Shown: positions 1 to 8,053 of the stretch, one piece after another | How the letters are laid out: each line of letters starts with the position of its first letter | Numbering within the stretch: the stretch's first letter is position 1 | Source of the DNA: an uncultured Bacteroidales bacterium | GTDB taxonomy: Bacteria; Bacteroidota; Bacteroidia; Bacteroidales; Muribaculaceae | NCBI GenBank assembly: GCA_947175535.1 | Contig: CAMWNF010000013.1 | Location: 1 to 35,961, forward strand | DNA: 35,961 nucleotides | Reading direction: 5' to 3' | Program-made: the position numbers and the translations under genes | Notes under the pieces: generated by a model | The model's database searches: none | Told to the model about the DNA's origin: nothing | Seen by the model: the letters and a program-made list of their open reading frames with translations, nothing else

Positions 1-363
1 GATAAGGGTGACAGCTATATAGTCGGTGTTAAAAACGTTACGACCAACGAACCTTTCTTCCAGGGTCACTTCCCTCAGGAACCGGTGATGCCCGGCGTTC
101 TTCTTGTTGAAGCTATGGCTCAGACAGGCGGTCTCCTCGTGCTCAGCGTGGTTGACGAACCCGAACGTTACTCAACCTATTTCATGAAGATAGATAATGT
201 CAAATTCCGTCAGAAAGTTGTTCCCGGTGATACACTAATATTCCATGTATCCTTCATGACTCCGCTCCGACGCGGCATGGCAGTCATGAAAGGTCTCGCA
301 TTTGTAGGCGAAAAAATTGTATGCGAATGTGAATTCATGGCTCAGATTATCAAAAATAAATAA
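1..363 (+). CDS. 3-hydroxyacyl-ACP dehydratase (FabZ) domain, 3' end, probably of a bifunctional LpxC/FabZ
   Basis: The gene is cut by the left window edge; reading frame 1 is open from base 1 to the TAA at 361-363 (120 residues visible). The hot-dog fold dehydratase signature is clear: GHFP followed by PVMPGVLLVEAMAQ, which holds the catalytic His (residue 23 of the visible part) and Glu. FabZ dehydrates 3-hydroxyacyl-ACP in cytosolic fatty acid synthesis. In Bacteroidetes a FabZ domain is commonly fused behind LpxC, the second lipid A enzyme, and sits directly before lpxA, exactly as here (16-nt gap to lpxA). The fusion is inferred from that context because the LpxC part lies outside the window; a stand-alone fabZ is the alternative. 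The internal GTG/ATG codons at 85-90 are not the start, because the catalytic His lies upstream of them. Confidence 0.9.
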   Translation, partial: DKGDSYIVGVKNVTTNEPFFQGHFPQEPVMPGVLLVEAMAQTGGLLVLSVVDEPERYSTYFMKIDNVKFRQKVVPGDTLIFHVSFMTPLRRGMAVMKGLAFVGEKIVCECEFMAQIIKNK

Positions 364-379
364 AAGTAAATCCCTAAAA

Positions 380-1156
380 ATGAAACAACCATTAGCATAT
401 ATACATCCCGCAGCAAAGATTGCACCATCTGTGGTTATCGACCCGTTTGTGACCATCGACCAGAACGTTGAAATCGGCGAAGGAACACGCATCGGTAGTA
501 ACGTAACAATACTTGAAGGTGCACGCATCGGTAAAAACTGCAATATATTTCCCGGAGCTGTAATCGGAGCAATTCCCCAGGACCTTAAATTCCGTGGAGA
601 AGAAACCACTGCAATCATCGGAGACAACACGACCATACGTGAATGTGTGACAGTCAACCGCGGTACAGCCGCAAAAGGTAAAACCGTCGTCGGTAACAAC
701 TGCCTCATTATGGCATACTCACATGTCGCTCACGACTGTATAGTGGGTGATAACGTCATCATATCAAACGCTTCGCAGCTCGCAGGTGAAGTCGTTGTCG
801 ACAATTACGCTGTCATCGGTGGCGGTTCATTAATCCATCAGTTCTGCCACATCGGTCCTCATGTGATGCTTCAGGGCGGAGCACTCGTCAATAAGGATAT
901 CCCCCCTTATGTCAAGGCAGCCCGCGAACCTATCGCATATGCCGGTGTCAACTCAATCGGTCTTCGCCGTCGTAATTTCTCAAACGACACCATCCGTGAG
1001 ATTCAGGATATATACCGCTATCTCTATCTTTCGAGCATGAACGTCAGCGATGCTATCGAACGCATCGAAGCCGAGCTCCCTGCGACGAAAGAACGCGATG
1101 AAATCATTCTATTCATCAAAAACTCGAAACGCGGCATCATCCGCGGTTACATGTAA
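380..1156 (+). CDS. lpxA: Acyl-ACP--UDP-N-acetylglucosamine O-acyltransferase (LpxA)
   Basis: LpxA catalyses the first step of lipid A synthesis in the cytosol, moving a 3-hydroxyacyl chain from ACP to UDP-GlcNAc. The 258-residue length fits the family. The N-terminal two thirds is a left-handed beta-helix of hexapeptide repeats (for example IGEGTRIGSNVTI and IGKNCNIFPGAVIG), followed by an alpha-helical C-terminal domain from about residue 190. The SHVAHDC stretch (115-120) aligns with the catalytic-His region of the family, so His118 is the likely catalytic base. The ATG at 380 is chosen over the upstream in-frame TTG at 317, because the extra residues are not family-like and would overlap the FabZ domain. 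It is in one operon with the upstream dehydratase, whose 3-hydroxyacyl-ACP substrate it shares. Confidence 0.95.
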   Translation: MKQPLAYIHPAAKIAPSVVIDPFVTIDQNVEIGEGTRIGSNVTILEGARIGKNCNIFPGAVIGAIPQDLKFRGEETTAIIGDNTTIRECVTVNRGTAAKGKTVVGNNCLIMAYSHVAHDCIVGDNVIISNASQLAGEVVVDNYAVIGGGSLIHQFCHIGPHVMLQGGALVNKDIPPYVKAAREPIAYAGVNSIGLRRRNFSNDTIREIQDIYRYLYLSSMNVSDAIERIEAELPATKERDEIILFIKNSKRGIIRGYM

Positions 1157-1178
1157 TCTGAAAATACTCAACAATAAT

Positions 1179-1562
1179 AAAGCCGCGCCGGAGGGTCCGT
1201 CGCGAGTCGGCTTTGACCGACGCGAGGAAAGTCCGGGCAACACAGAGCACCATATTTCCTAACGGGAAGCTGTCGGCAACGGCAGAGTAATGTGACAGAA
1301 AACAACCGCCCCTGCGGGGGTAAGGGTGAAAAGGCGAGGTAAGAGCTCACCGGGCGCGATAGCGATATTGCGCGCCGCACATCTTATGGGTTGCAAGGTC
1401 AAGTATACCGGCATTCAAGGGTTGCTCGCCCATTGCCGGGGGGTAGACTGCTAAAGTCCGGTGGCGACATCGGAATCAGATAAATGACGGACGGAGCGAC
1501 GTAACTCCTGACGGAAAGTGCGTCCTCTACATAACCCGGCTTATACTCCAGCGAGGCTTTTT
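1179..1562 (+). ncRNA. rnpB: RNase P RNA, bacterial type A
   Basis: This is the catalytic RNA of RNase P, which removes 5' leaders from tRNA precursors. Diagnostic blocks are present in order: GAGGAAAGTCCGGGCA near 1222, GACAGAAAACAACCGCC near 1295, GGTAAGGGTGAAAAGG near 1319, AGAGCTCACCGG near 1341, GGGGGTAGACTGCTAAAG near 1439, and the 3' core CATAACCCGGCTTAT near 1530. The two ends pair (AAAGCC at 1179 with GGCTTT at 1555, plus adjacent CGGAG/CTCC) to give P1, and a T run follows directly as a likely terminator. An enlarged hairpin (GGACG ... CGTCC, about 1489-1525) replaces the short one found before the 3' core in E. coli. The ends are estimates to within a few bases. Confidence 0.95.
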
Positions 1563-1583
1563 TAATTTTTATAGAAAATAATT

Positions 1584-2027
1584 ATGGCAGAACGTAACGA
1601 CTGGTGGACGTGCCCGACAGAAAGTGAAGACGGCAGACTTATTATGGTAAGCGGTCGCCGCGACATTGATGCATTCCGTCGTAACCCACGTTTTAACATA
1701 AGGATTGAAATCACCTGGCGTTACTCGGATACTCCTGCCGCAACTATGCCTGACGAAGAAACGGCACGCATGATGGAAGAGGCGACCGACGCACTGAATG
1801 CAGAACTGACAAAGGACCCGGTCGCTGTCATGACAGGTATATACACCGGCGCAGGCGAACGAAACTGGGTGTTCTACACCCTCAGCACCAATATATTCAA
1901 CAAAAAATTAAATCAGGCACTTGCCACGCTGCCTCTCCTTCCGCTTACAATTACAGCAGAAAATGACCCTGACTGGAGCGAGTACGACGAAATGCGCGAG
2001 CTATCGGAAATAACACCCGGCGAATAA
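1584..2027 (+). CDS. DUF695-like hypothetical protein
   Basis: A 147-residue soluble protein with no signal peptide or membrane segment. It has an aromatic-rich N-terminus (NDWWTCP), a strand-like region with RIEITWRY, a helical acidic stretch (residues about 48-70), then GIYTGAGERNWVFYTL and a C-terminal END.DW.EY motif. This pattern resembles DUF695-family proteins of Bacteroidetes, which have no assigned function; I recognise the pattern but cannot confirm it by search. The ATG at 1584 begins about 20 nt after the rnpB terminator. It may be transcribed by read-through from the lpxA-rnpB region, since I see no clear promoter of its own. It converges on the minus-strand gene ending at 2038, with only 10 nt between stop codons. 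Confidence 0.75.
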   Translation: MAERNDWWTCPTESEDGRLIMVSGRRDIDAFRRNPRFNIRIEITWRYSDTPAATMPDEETARMMEEATDALNAELTKDPVAVMTGIYTGAGERNWVFYTLSTNIFNKKLNQALATLPLLPLTITAENDPDWSEYDEMRELSEITPGE

Positions 2028-2037
2028 GCCGACCGGT

Positions 2038-3579
2038 TTATTCCTTGGATTTCATTTCAAAAACAGCATGAACCACAACGATATTATCTTCATTGGGGTT
2101 AACAAGCCGAACTCTTAAATCGTGCGGCTTACCGTCAAGTTCATAGTTCCAATAAAAGTCATATTTACGGCTCTGGAATTCTGCCGGTATAATCGCAGTC
2201 TCAACCACTTCTCCATCCAATAGGATTTCGACCTCAGCAATATAACCTGAGTTGAGATTACCACCAATTCCTCCGGTAATTACAATTCCGTTTCCTTCTA
2301 TCCCACATTCAAAATCGCCTTCATTCAGGACGGTGCGACGCACAGTCTTGCGCAGCGGTTCCAAGCCTTCGAAACTCTGTTCAAAACGGACAGACTCAGG
2401 CTGCTGACAACGTATAGTAACAATACTGTCATTCACCTCACCGCCATTGCGTTCAATTACCTTAAGGGCATGTTTGAAACTCATCCGACATGCATCATTG
2501 ACAGAACTTTCAGTGAATGCGAATTTTACATCTTCCACAACTTTAAGCGGTTCAACCCACTCTTGCGGGATATTGCCATAACCGAGCATTGTCCCGAGGA
2601 TACCTCCTGCCGAGGCGGGATTACAATCTGAATCCTGACCGCAACGGGTCGCAATCTCTAATGTCTTACCGAAATCACCACCCCCATAAAGCAGTCCGAT
2701 GACAACATAGGCGCTGTTGAGGGCAGCATCTATATTATAGGGGACATAAGCACCGGTAGGACAGCATAAAGTCTTGTCCCAATTATCGGCGCAACGTTGC
2801 CATGCCACTGTCCAATCATCAGGAGAATTATGGTAAGCATCAATGACATCAGCTATGACATGATAATATCGGCTGGATTCAGGAATGCATTTAAGTGCCT
2901 CGGTGACGACAAACTCAACGCTATCTGAGACAAACGCAAGGGAGTACATTGCCGCCATATAGACACCCCCATACCATCCGTCTCCGTAATTCATAATGTG
3001 ACCTATGCTGTCACATATTACGGCTGCGGTGTTAGGCATGCCTGGGGACATAATGCCTGCGAAATCAGCTTCTATCTGAAAGTCGATATCGTCGGCATGA
3101 GGATTATTCTTCCAAAAACCAGATGCAGGCGGCATTACACCGTTCAACACATTATAACGTGCTGTCTGATTGGCTTCCCATAACATATAACCCGCATTTG
3201 CAAATGCCATTGCCATAGAATCGACCGGCGCATCGAGACCAAGCCGGTCAAAGACCTCTACGAATGTCAAGTCCATATATACGTCGTCATACAGACCGGG
3301 AAATCCGTCCATCCACTTTTTGATGCAATCATCTGCACCCCACTCTATCGTGACACTGTCCGGAATTATTCGTCCCTGATATTTAAATTCAGTAGGACCG
3401 CCATAACTCACGCCGATTGTCTGTCCCGCCCATGCACCTTTGATTTTATCATATAGAACCTCCCTATCCATTTTAACTTCTTTGGGCAAACCGGACGGAT
3501 AGTTTTCCGACGAGCAAGAGGTCAACATCGAAATGGAGACGGCAACCGAAACCAAAGTGCTTACAATCTTTGTCATCAT
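2038..3579 (-). CDS. ADP-ribosylglycohydrolase-family lipoprotein
   Basis: A 513-residue protein with an N-terminal signal ending in the lipobox LTSC, so it is predicted to be a lipoprotein exported from the cytoplasm. Residues about 40-350 form an ADP-ribosylglycohydrolase (DraG-like) domain: KGAWAGQTIG at its start, the metal-binding DDVYMDL segment, and GQDSDCNPASAGGILG near its end. The last 150 residues look like a beta-sandwich accessory domain and end with strands such as LRVRLVNPNE. Family members remove ADP-ribose or act on related N-glycosidic bonds. An exported member cannot easily act on cytosolic ADP-ribosylated proteins, so a glycan or nucleoside-like substrate is an inference. 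It starts 16 nt after the threonine ammonia-lyase stop codon, so the two are probably co-transcribed. Two adjacent ATGs (3579, 3576) are possible starts. Confidence 0.85.
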   Translation of the reverse strand: MMTKIVSTLVSVAVSISMLTSCSSENYPSGLPKEVKMDREVLYDKIKGAWAGQTIGVSYGGPTEFKYQGRIIPDSVTIEWGADDCIKKWMDGFPGLYDDVYMDLTFVEVFDRLGLDAPVDSMAMAFANAGYMLWEANQTARYNVLNGVMPPASGFWKNNPHADDIDFQIEADFAGIMSPGMPNTAAVICDSIGHIMNYGDGWYGGVYMAAMYSLAFVSDSVEFVVTEALKCIPESSRYYHVIADVIDAYHNSPDDWTVAWQRCADNWDKTLCCPTGAYVPYNIDAALNSAYVVIGLLYGGGDFGKTLEIATRCGQDSDCNPASAGGILGTMLGYGNIPQEWVEPLKVVEDVKFAFTESSVNDACRMSFKHALKVIERNGGEVNDSIVTIRCQQPESVRFEQSFEGLEPLRKTVRRTVLNEGDFECGIEGNGIVITGGIGGNLNSGYIAEVEILLDGEVVETAIIPAEFQSRKYDFYWNYELDGKPHDLRVRLVNPNEDNIVVVHAVFEMKSKE

Positions 3580-3595
3580 AGAGTTATTGTGAGTG

Positions 3596-4792
3596 TCAAT
3601 TCATCACCTTATATCCTGCTGCGGCGAGCGCATCACGGATTTCCTTGATATGGTCGTGGTCGCGTGTTTCAAGTTCCATTCGTATCGTACATCCGTTGAT
3701 GGCAGAACTACTGTTGATGCGTTCGTGCGATACGGATATGACATTGCCGCCCTCCTGTGCCACAACATTACATACACCTGACAACTGACCAGGTTTATCG
3801 TCAAGATCGATGATAAACGTATAGTTTCGTCCGCTCTTTGAAAGTCCGCGGGTTATTACACGACTCAAAGTATTGACATCAATGTTACCGCCTGAAACAA
3901 GACATACGGTCTTCTTGCCTTTAATAGGAACTTTGTTGAACATCGCCGCGGCAACCGATACAGCTCCCGCGCCTTCGGCAACAAGTTTCTGCTGTTCGAT
4001 AAGGGCGAGTATCGCAGCCGCAATTTCTTCATCGCTTACCGTCACAACCTCGTCGACATATTTATTACAAAGTTCAAACGTATTGACGCCCGGTTCTTTA
4101 ACGGCGATGCCGTCGGCAATCGTCGAAACACTATTTAGATGTTGAATGGCACCTTCCTGAAGAGAGGTCACCATCGATGGAGCACCGGAAGACTGAACTC
4201 CATAGACTTTGATTTCAGGTCTGAGTGTCTTTATGGCGAAAGCTACTCCTGAAATAAGTCCGCCACCACCTATCGGTACAATGACAGCCTCGACATCGGG
4301 CATCTGTTCAAGAATTTCAAGACCGATGGTTCCCTGACCGGCTATAACCTTCGGGTCATCGAACGGATGCACGAATGTATAACCGAACTCATCGCGGAGC
4401 TGCAAAGCTTTTGCATAGGCATCATCATAGACACCGGGAACGAGGCACACCTCTGCACCGTAGTTCTTTGTTGCCTCAATTTTAGACATCGGCGCGCCGG
4501 CCGGCAGACAAATCAGCGACTTTATACCATTGTGAGTGGCACCCAACGCCACACCCTGAGCATGATTACCTGCCGAACATGCTATCACACCCCGGGCTTT
4601 TTCTTCATCGGTGAGTTGAGAGATTTTATAATAGGCTCCGCGTAACTTAAAAGAACCTGTCAACTGAAGATTCTCGGTCTTCAGATATACTTCTGATTCG
4701 GGATTGATACGTGGTGCGGGAATAATCGAAGTCTTACGTGCTACATCTTTTAGCACTGCGGCTGCATTGAAGATTTCACTGATTTCCAACAT
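3596..4792 (-). CDS. ilvA: Threonine ammonia-lyase (threonine dehydratase), PLP-dependent, with C-terminal ACT domain
   Basis: Converts L-threonine to 2-oxobutanoate and ammonia, feeding isoleucine or propionate formation. The 398-residue protein has the fold-type II PLP signature: the PLP lysine in SFKLRG (Lys49), the substrate loop SAGNHAQG (73-80), and the phosphate-binding loop GGGGL (175-179). A single ACT-like regulatory domain covers about residues 323-398. This short form could equally be called tdcB; the biosynthetic or catabolic role cannot be told from sequence. The ATG at 4792 is chosen over the in-frame TTG at 4822, because that TTG lies inside the predicted promoter -7 element (4820-4827). 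It is transcribed divergently from the malic enzyme gene and is first in an operon with the downstream lipoprotein. Confidence 0.93.
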   Translation of the reverse strand: MLEISEIFNAAAVLKDVARKTSIIPAPRINPESEVYLKTENLQLTGSFKLRGAYYKISQLTDEEKARGVIACSAGNHAQGVALGATHNGIKSLICLPAGAPMSKIEATKNYGAEVCLVPGVYDDAYAKALQLRDEFGYTFVHPFDDPKVIAGQGTIGLEILEQMPDVEAVIVPIGGGGLISGVAFAIKTLRPEIKVYGVQSSGAPSMVTSLQEGAIQHLNSVSTIADGIAVKEPGVNTFELCNKYVDEVVTVSDEEIAAAILALIEQQKLVAEGAGAVSVAAAMFNKVPIKGKKTVCLVSGGNIDVNTLSRVITRGLSKSGRNYTFIIDLDDKPGQLSGVCNVVAQEGGNVISVSHERINSSSAINGCTIRMELETRDHDHIKEIRDALAAAGYKVMN

Positions 4793-4819
4793 AGCTTCTG
4801 AATTAGATTTTTTACATCG

Positions 4820-4850
4820 CAAATTTACGATATTATCACCGCCAATCCAA
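4820..4850 (-). promoter_or_regulatory. Bacteroidetes-type promoter for the threonine ammonia-lyase gene
   Basis: On the minus strand TTGG (4847-4850) is followed after 19 bp by TAAATTTG (4820-4827). This fits the Bacteroidetes primary sigma consensus TTTG-N19-TAnnTTTG, with one mismatch in the -33 element. The start codon at 4792 lies about 20 nt past the predicted transcription start. Confidence 0.6.
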
Positions 4851-4860
4851 TAGTTTTAGC

Positions 4861-4868
4861 TAACTTTG
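4861..4868 (+). promoter_or_regulatory. Promoter -7 element for the malic enzyme gene
   Basis: TAACTTTG matches the Bacteroidetes -7 consensus TAnnTTTG and lies 70 bp before the malic enzyme ATG. I see no convincing -33 element at the usual spacing. It stands back to back with the leftward promoter at 4820-4850. Confidence 0.5.
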
Positions 4869-4938
4869 TCTGTCGAATAAACACATCTTAATGTTAGTGC
4901 GTTATTTTTTTAACGTAAACATAAAACACAAATCGAAT

Positions 4939-6270
4939 ATGTCAAAAGATATAAAAGAAGAAGCGCTGAATTATCATCGCTATCCTATGCCCGGTAAAAT
5001 CGAAACCGTAGCGACAAAGTCTACTTCCAGTCCCGACGACCTATCTCTCGCCTACTCTCCAGGAGTGGCATATCCTTGTAAGGAAATCGAGAAGAATAAA
5101 GATGACGCATATCTTTATACCAATAAGAATAATCTGGTAGCTGTCATCTCAAACGGTACGGCTGTACTCGGTCTTGGCAATATCGGAGCAGCTGCAGCAA
5201 AACCGGTTATGGAAGGAAAAGCATTGCTTTTCAAAATATTTGCGGGTCTCGACTGCTATGACATTGAAATAGACGAACAAGACCCCGACCGTTTTGTTGC
5301 CGCAGTAAAGGTTATGTCTCCTACCTTCGGAGGAATAAATCTCGAAGACATCAAGGCTCCGGAATGTTTTGAAATCGAAACTCGACTAAAAGAAGAATGC
5401 GACATACCTGTCATGCATGACGACCAGCATGGCACAGCGATTGTCAGCGGAGCCGCCCTGCTCAACGCTCTCGAAATTCAAGGAAAGAAAATCGAAGATG
5501 TCCGTGTGGTTGTCAATGGCGCCGGAGCGGCTGCTATATCATGTACGAAGCTCTATATGCACCTCGGTGTGAAAAAAGAGAATATCGTCATGTGCGACAG
5601 CAAAGGCGTAGTCAGTGTTAATCGCACCGATATTAACGAAGAAAAACGTCATTTCGCGACTACACGACCTATTACCACTCTCGCCGAAGCTCTGAAAGAC
5701 GCCGATGTCTTCCTCGGTCTTTCAGTGGCAGATGTCGTAACACCCGAAATGCTTGCTTCAATGGCTCCGCGCCCGATTGTTTTTGCCCTCGCCAACCCAA
5801 ATCCTGAGATTGCATACGATACTGCGATGGCAACCCGCGACGACCTTATCTTCGCAACCGGACGCTCTGACTACCCCAACCAGATAAACAACGTTCTCGG
5901 ATTCCCATATATTTTCCGTGCGGCACTCGACTGTCGGGCGACTGAAATCAATGAGGAAATGAAAGTCGGAGCGGCACGAGCAATCGCTTCACTCGCCAAA
6001 CAGCCGGTTCCGAAATCACTATGTATGGCTTACGGTGTCAGCGACCTGAAATTCGGTGCCGACTATATCCTTCCCAAACCGTTCGACAAACGTCTGCTTA
6101 AAACTGTAGCACCTGCCATAGCAAAAGCAGCCGCCGAATCAGGCGTTGCAAAACATCCGATAAGTGATTATGAAGCATACGCCGAACATCTGACAACACT
6201 TATCGAGGACAACGACGCATACATTGTCAGACTGCTTGACCCTAAAGGCGAACATTGCGATTGTAAATAA
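4939..6270 (+). CDS. Malic enzyme, short form without phosphotransacetylase domain
   Basis: Oxidatively decarboxylates malate to pyruvate with reduction of NAD(P). The protein is 443 residues from the ATG at 4939; the upstream in-frame start at 4891 would add an atypical tail. Visible motifs are SLAYSPGVA with the catalytic Tyr (about 39), EGKALLFK with the catalytic Lys (about 94), the metal and substrate motif [11 protein letters not shown] (about 153-163), and a Rossmann dinucleotide fold at [10 protein letters not shown] (about 184). Many Bacteroidetes and proteobacterial MaeB enzymes are about 750 residues with a C-terminal phosphotransacetylase-like domain. Here the reading frame ends and a strong terminator follows within about 30 nt, so that domain is truly absent. 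The cofactor preference cannot be read with confidence. Confidence 0.92.
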   Translation: MSKDIKEEALNYHRYPMPGKIETVATKSTSSPDDLSLAYSPGVAYPCKEIEKNKDDAYLYTNKNNLVAVISNGTAVLGLGNIGAAAAKPVMEGKALLFKIFAGLDCYDIEIDEQDPDRFVAAVKVMSPTFGGINLEDIKAPECFEIETRLKEECDIPVMHDDQHGTAIVSGAALLNALEIQGKKIEDVRVVVNGAGAAAISCTKLYMHLGVKKENIVMCDSKGVVSVNRTDINEEKRHFATTRPITTLAEALKDADVFLGLSVADVVTPEMLASMAPRPIVFALANPNPEIAYDTAMATRDDLIFATGRSDYPNQINNVLGFPYIFRAALDCRATEINEEMKVGAARAIASLAKQPVPKSLCMAYGVSDLKFGADYILPKPFDKRLLKTVAPAIAKAAAESGVAKHPISDYEAYAEHLTTLIEDNDAYIVRLLDPKGEHCDCK

Positions 6271-6292
6271 TATCAGACGATTATCAGTTATA

Positions 6293-6328
6293 AAAAAAAT
6301 CCGCAGAATAAAATCTTGCGGATTTTTT
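6293..6328 (+). terminator. Bidirectional intrinsic terminator
   Basis: The arms AAAAAATCCGCA and TGCGGATTTTTT enclose an 11-nt loop, with an A run on one side and a T run on the other. It can therefore end the malic enzyme transcript (+) and the pyrE-operon transcript (-). A second outer pair, TCAGACGAT (6273-6281) and ATCGTCTGA (6332-6340), nests around it. Confidence 0.85.
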
Positions 6329-6341
6329 ATTATCGTCTGAA

Positions 6342-6836
6342 TCAATTGCTGACAAGCATATAATCGCCACGTCCTGGTCCGACATTATACCGTCGCAAAC
6401 CGAATCCGTCTTTTGCCGCCTGACCGCTGAGAGGATGACCGCCGAGAGTGAAAATATCGTATGTACTATGACATTTGGGACATTCTCCGACCAATTCGTC
6501 CGTATTTACAAAAATGCGTACATCCCGTTTACATTCTACAGGGCAAGAAAGGTCGTAGGCGACAGGATTGCCGTTTACGTCACAGACGAGCAACACTCCT
6601 CCGAAGCCTGTCGCTGAAATAGCTGAGTAATGATAATCAGCCGGAATTAATTCCTCTTTAATAAAACGTCGGTAATCAAGAGCTCCACCGACCCCAAGCA
6701 CATTCCAGTCACCCACAGTCGGAAATGCTATATTGACGGGAGCCGGAGGAATACGCTGGTCATCAAGACGCTCGCAGCCAACGCTGAAAAGCGTGGCTGC
6801 GAGTATAGCAAGTGAATAACAAAAGCGTTTAATCAC
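6342..6836 (-). CDS. Rieske-like lipoprotein with cysteine-only ligand motif
   Basis: A 164-residue predicted lipoprotein: the signal peptide ends at SVGC (Cys21). The C-terminal half looks like a Rieske ferredoxin fold, with a first cluster box SCPVEC (Cys98, Cys102), a second box ECPKCHSTYDIF (Cys119, Cys122, His123), and a later GGHPLSG loop. Classical Rieske proteins use CxH and CxxH to hold a 2Fe-2S cluster; here the corresponding boxes offer CPVxC and CxxC. A four-cysteine cluster, a metal site or a degenerate fold is therefore possible. The start is a GTG at 6836, because no ATG lies in the signal region. It begins 12 nt after the upstream gene's stop, making it the third gene of a pyrE operon. 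Its function is unknown; an electron-transfer role outside the cytoplasm is inference. Confidence 0.8.
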   Translation of the reverse strand: MIKRFCYSLAILAATLFSVGCERLDDQRIPPAPVNIAFPTVGDWNVLGVGGALDYRRFIKEELIPADYHYSAISATGFGGVLLVCDVNGNPVAYDLSCPVECKRDVRIFVNTDELVGECPKCHSTYDIFTLGGHPLSGQAAKDGFGLRRYNVGPGRGDYMLVSN

Positions 6837-6848
6837 CTTGTGTTAAAA

Positions 6849-7265
6849 TTAAGAATTGAGTTTACCCATCAGGTCGCCGAACTGATCGACGGCTTTCTGC
6901 ATAGCACCACCGATGAGCGGTCGTAGCATGGCGGGAATCTCAACATCGATAGAAGTAACTATTTCTGTCACGTCACTGCCCAGCGATGTCAGATTTACGC
7001 AGAGGTCAAGAGGCACAGGCGAACCGACTGCATTCATGACAATGCGTGACGGAGTTCTTTCAGTCACCTTAAAACTGATGGTTCCGACTTGCTTGGTATC
7101 AATTGTGATAGAATCTTTTTCAAACTTGACATCACCGATGCGCTCGCGATCAGCCGGAGACATTGCATCAAGAGCATTGCCGAAAGCCGAAAGGTCGGCA
7201 AACTTGTCTGTAATGCTTTCTGCCGAGCGGTGTACGGTAACCGGATTACTTTTATACTGAGCCAT
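6849..7265 (-). CDS. SRPBCC/START-like fold protein
   Basis: A 138-residue soluble protein without a signal peptide. The order of strands and helices, with a long amphipathic C-terminal helix (from about residue 110, PAMLRPLIGGAMQKAVDQF), fits the SRPBCC or polyketide-cyclase-like superfamily, which binds hydrophobic ligands. Similar small proteins next to pyrE are familiar from Bacteroides, but no substrate is known. The ATG at 7265 (MAQYKS) is preferred; an ATG at 7283 would overlap the end of pyrE by 11 nt and adds only six residues. The gap to pyrE is 7 nt, so co-transcription is very likely. Confidence 0.75.
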   Translation of the reverse strand: MAQYKSNPVTVHRSAESITDKFADLSAFGNALDAMSPADRERIGDVKFEKDSITIDTKQVGTISFKVTERTPSRIVMNAVGSPVPLDLCVNLTSLGSDVTEIVTSIDVEIPAMLRPLIGGAMQKAVDQFGDLMGKLNS

Positions 7266-7272
7266 CGCCAAA

Positions 7273-7920
7273 TTATTCAACATTGCGGACCGGTGTCCAG
7301 TTAGCAGGGTCTTTACGCCATTCTTTCAGAGTCTCGACATCTGATTCTTTTATATAATCTGTATCAAGAGCCGTCTCAAGCATAGCGTTATAATTGCTGA
7401 GAGTTACGAGTTTGACATCTGCCTTGCGGAAGTTTTCTTCAGCAACGGGGAAACCGTAAGTGAACATTGCAACCATTCCGACTACTTCGCAACCGGCAGC
7501 GCGGATAGCTTCGACCGCTTTCAGCGAGCTTCCTCCCGTAGAAATAAGGTCTTCAACGACAACGACCTTACGACCGGGCTTGAGATTACCCTCAATAAGA
7601 TTTTCAAGACCATGATCTTTCGGAGTCGAGCGCACATAGACATAGGGCAGACCGAGTGAGTCGGCAACCATAGCTCCCTGAGCTATCGCACCTGTAGCCA
7701 CACCTGCCACGACTTCAGCATCGCCAAACTGTTCGAGAATGACACGGCTAAGTTCAATCTTGATAAACGAACGTATATCAGGATAAGAAAGTGTCTTACG
7801 GTTGTCGGTATATATCGGAGAATTCCAACCAGACGCCCAAACGAAAGGATTAGATGGCTGGAGATTGATAGCACTGATTCTAAGTAATTTTTCTGCAAGA
7901 ATTCTGGATACTTCTTTCAT
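7273..7920 (-). CDS. pyrE: Orotate phosphoribosyltransferase
   Basis: Joins orotate and PRPP to give orotidine 5'-phosphate in pyrimidine synthesis (cytosol). The protein is 215 residues from the ATG at 7920 (MKEVSR), the normal length. The PRPP-binding motif VVVVEDLISTGGSS lies at about residues 117-130, and the flexible-loop region with YVRSTPKDHG at about 92-102. The upstream in-frame extension overlaps the promoter element at 7956-7963 and is rejected. It is first in an operon with a START-like protein and a Rieske-like lipoprotein. Confidence 0.95.
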   Translation of the reverse strand: MKEVSRILAEKLLRISAINLQPSNPFVWASGWNSPIYTDNRKTLSYPDIRSFIKIELSRVILEQFGDAEVVAGVATGAIAQGAMVADSLGLPYVYVRSTPKDHGLENLIEGNLKPGRKVVVVEDLISTGGSSLKAVEAIRAAGCEVVGMVAMFTYGFPVAEENFRKADVKLVTLSNYNAMLETALDTDYIKESDVETLKEWRKDPANWTPVRNVE

Positions 7921-7955
7921 GACTGTGTAGATTATTGAACACCTATATTTTTCTG

Positions 7956-7963
7956 CAAATTTA
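7956..7963 (-). promoter_or_regulatory. Promoter -7 element for the pyrE operon
   Basis: The minus strand reads TAAATTTG, matching TAnnTTTG, 36 bp before the pyrE ATG. No clear -33 element is seen at the usual spacing. Confidence 0.45.
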
Positions 7964-8053
7964 CAAAAATCCTGCAATATATAAATGTATGATTAAACTT
8001 TTCTGTAAGTAAAACATCATAATAATATACATCAATCATAAAATTTGAGAGTT

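Noticed and set aside
317-379. Upstream extension of lpxA from TTG 317
   Set aside because: It overlaps the FabZ coding end and adds 21 residues foreign to LpxA.
4793-4822. N-terminal extension of threonine ammonia-lyase starting at TTG 4822
   Set aside because: The TTG lies inside the predicted -7 promoter element and the added residues are not family-like; ATG 4792 fits better.
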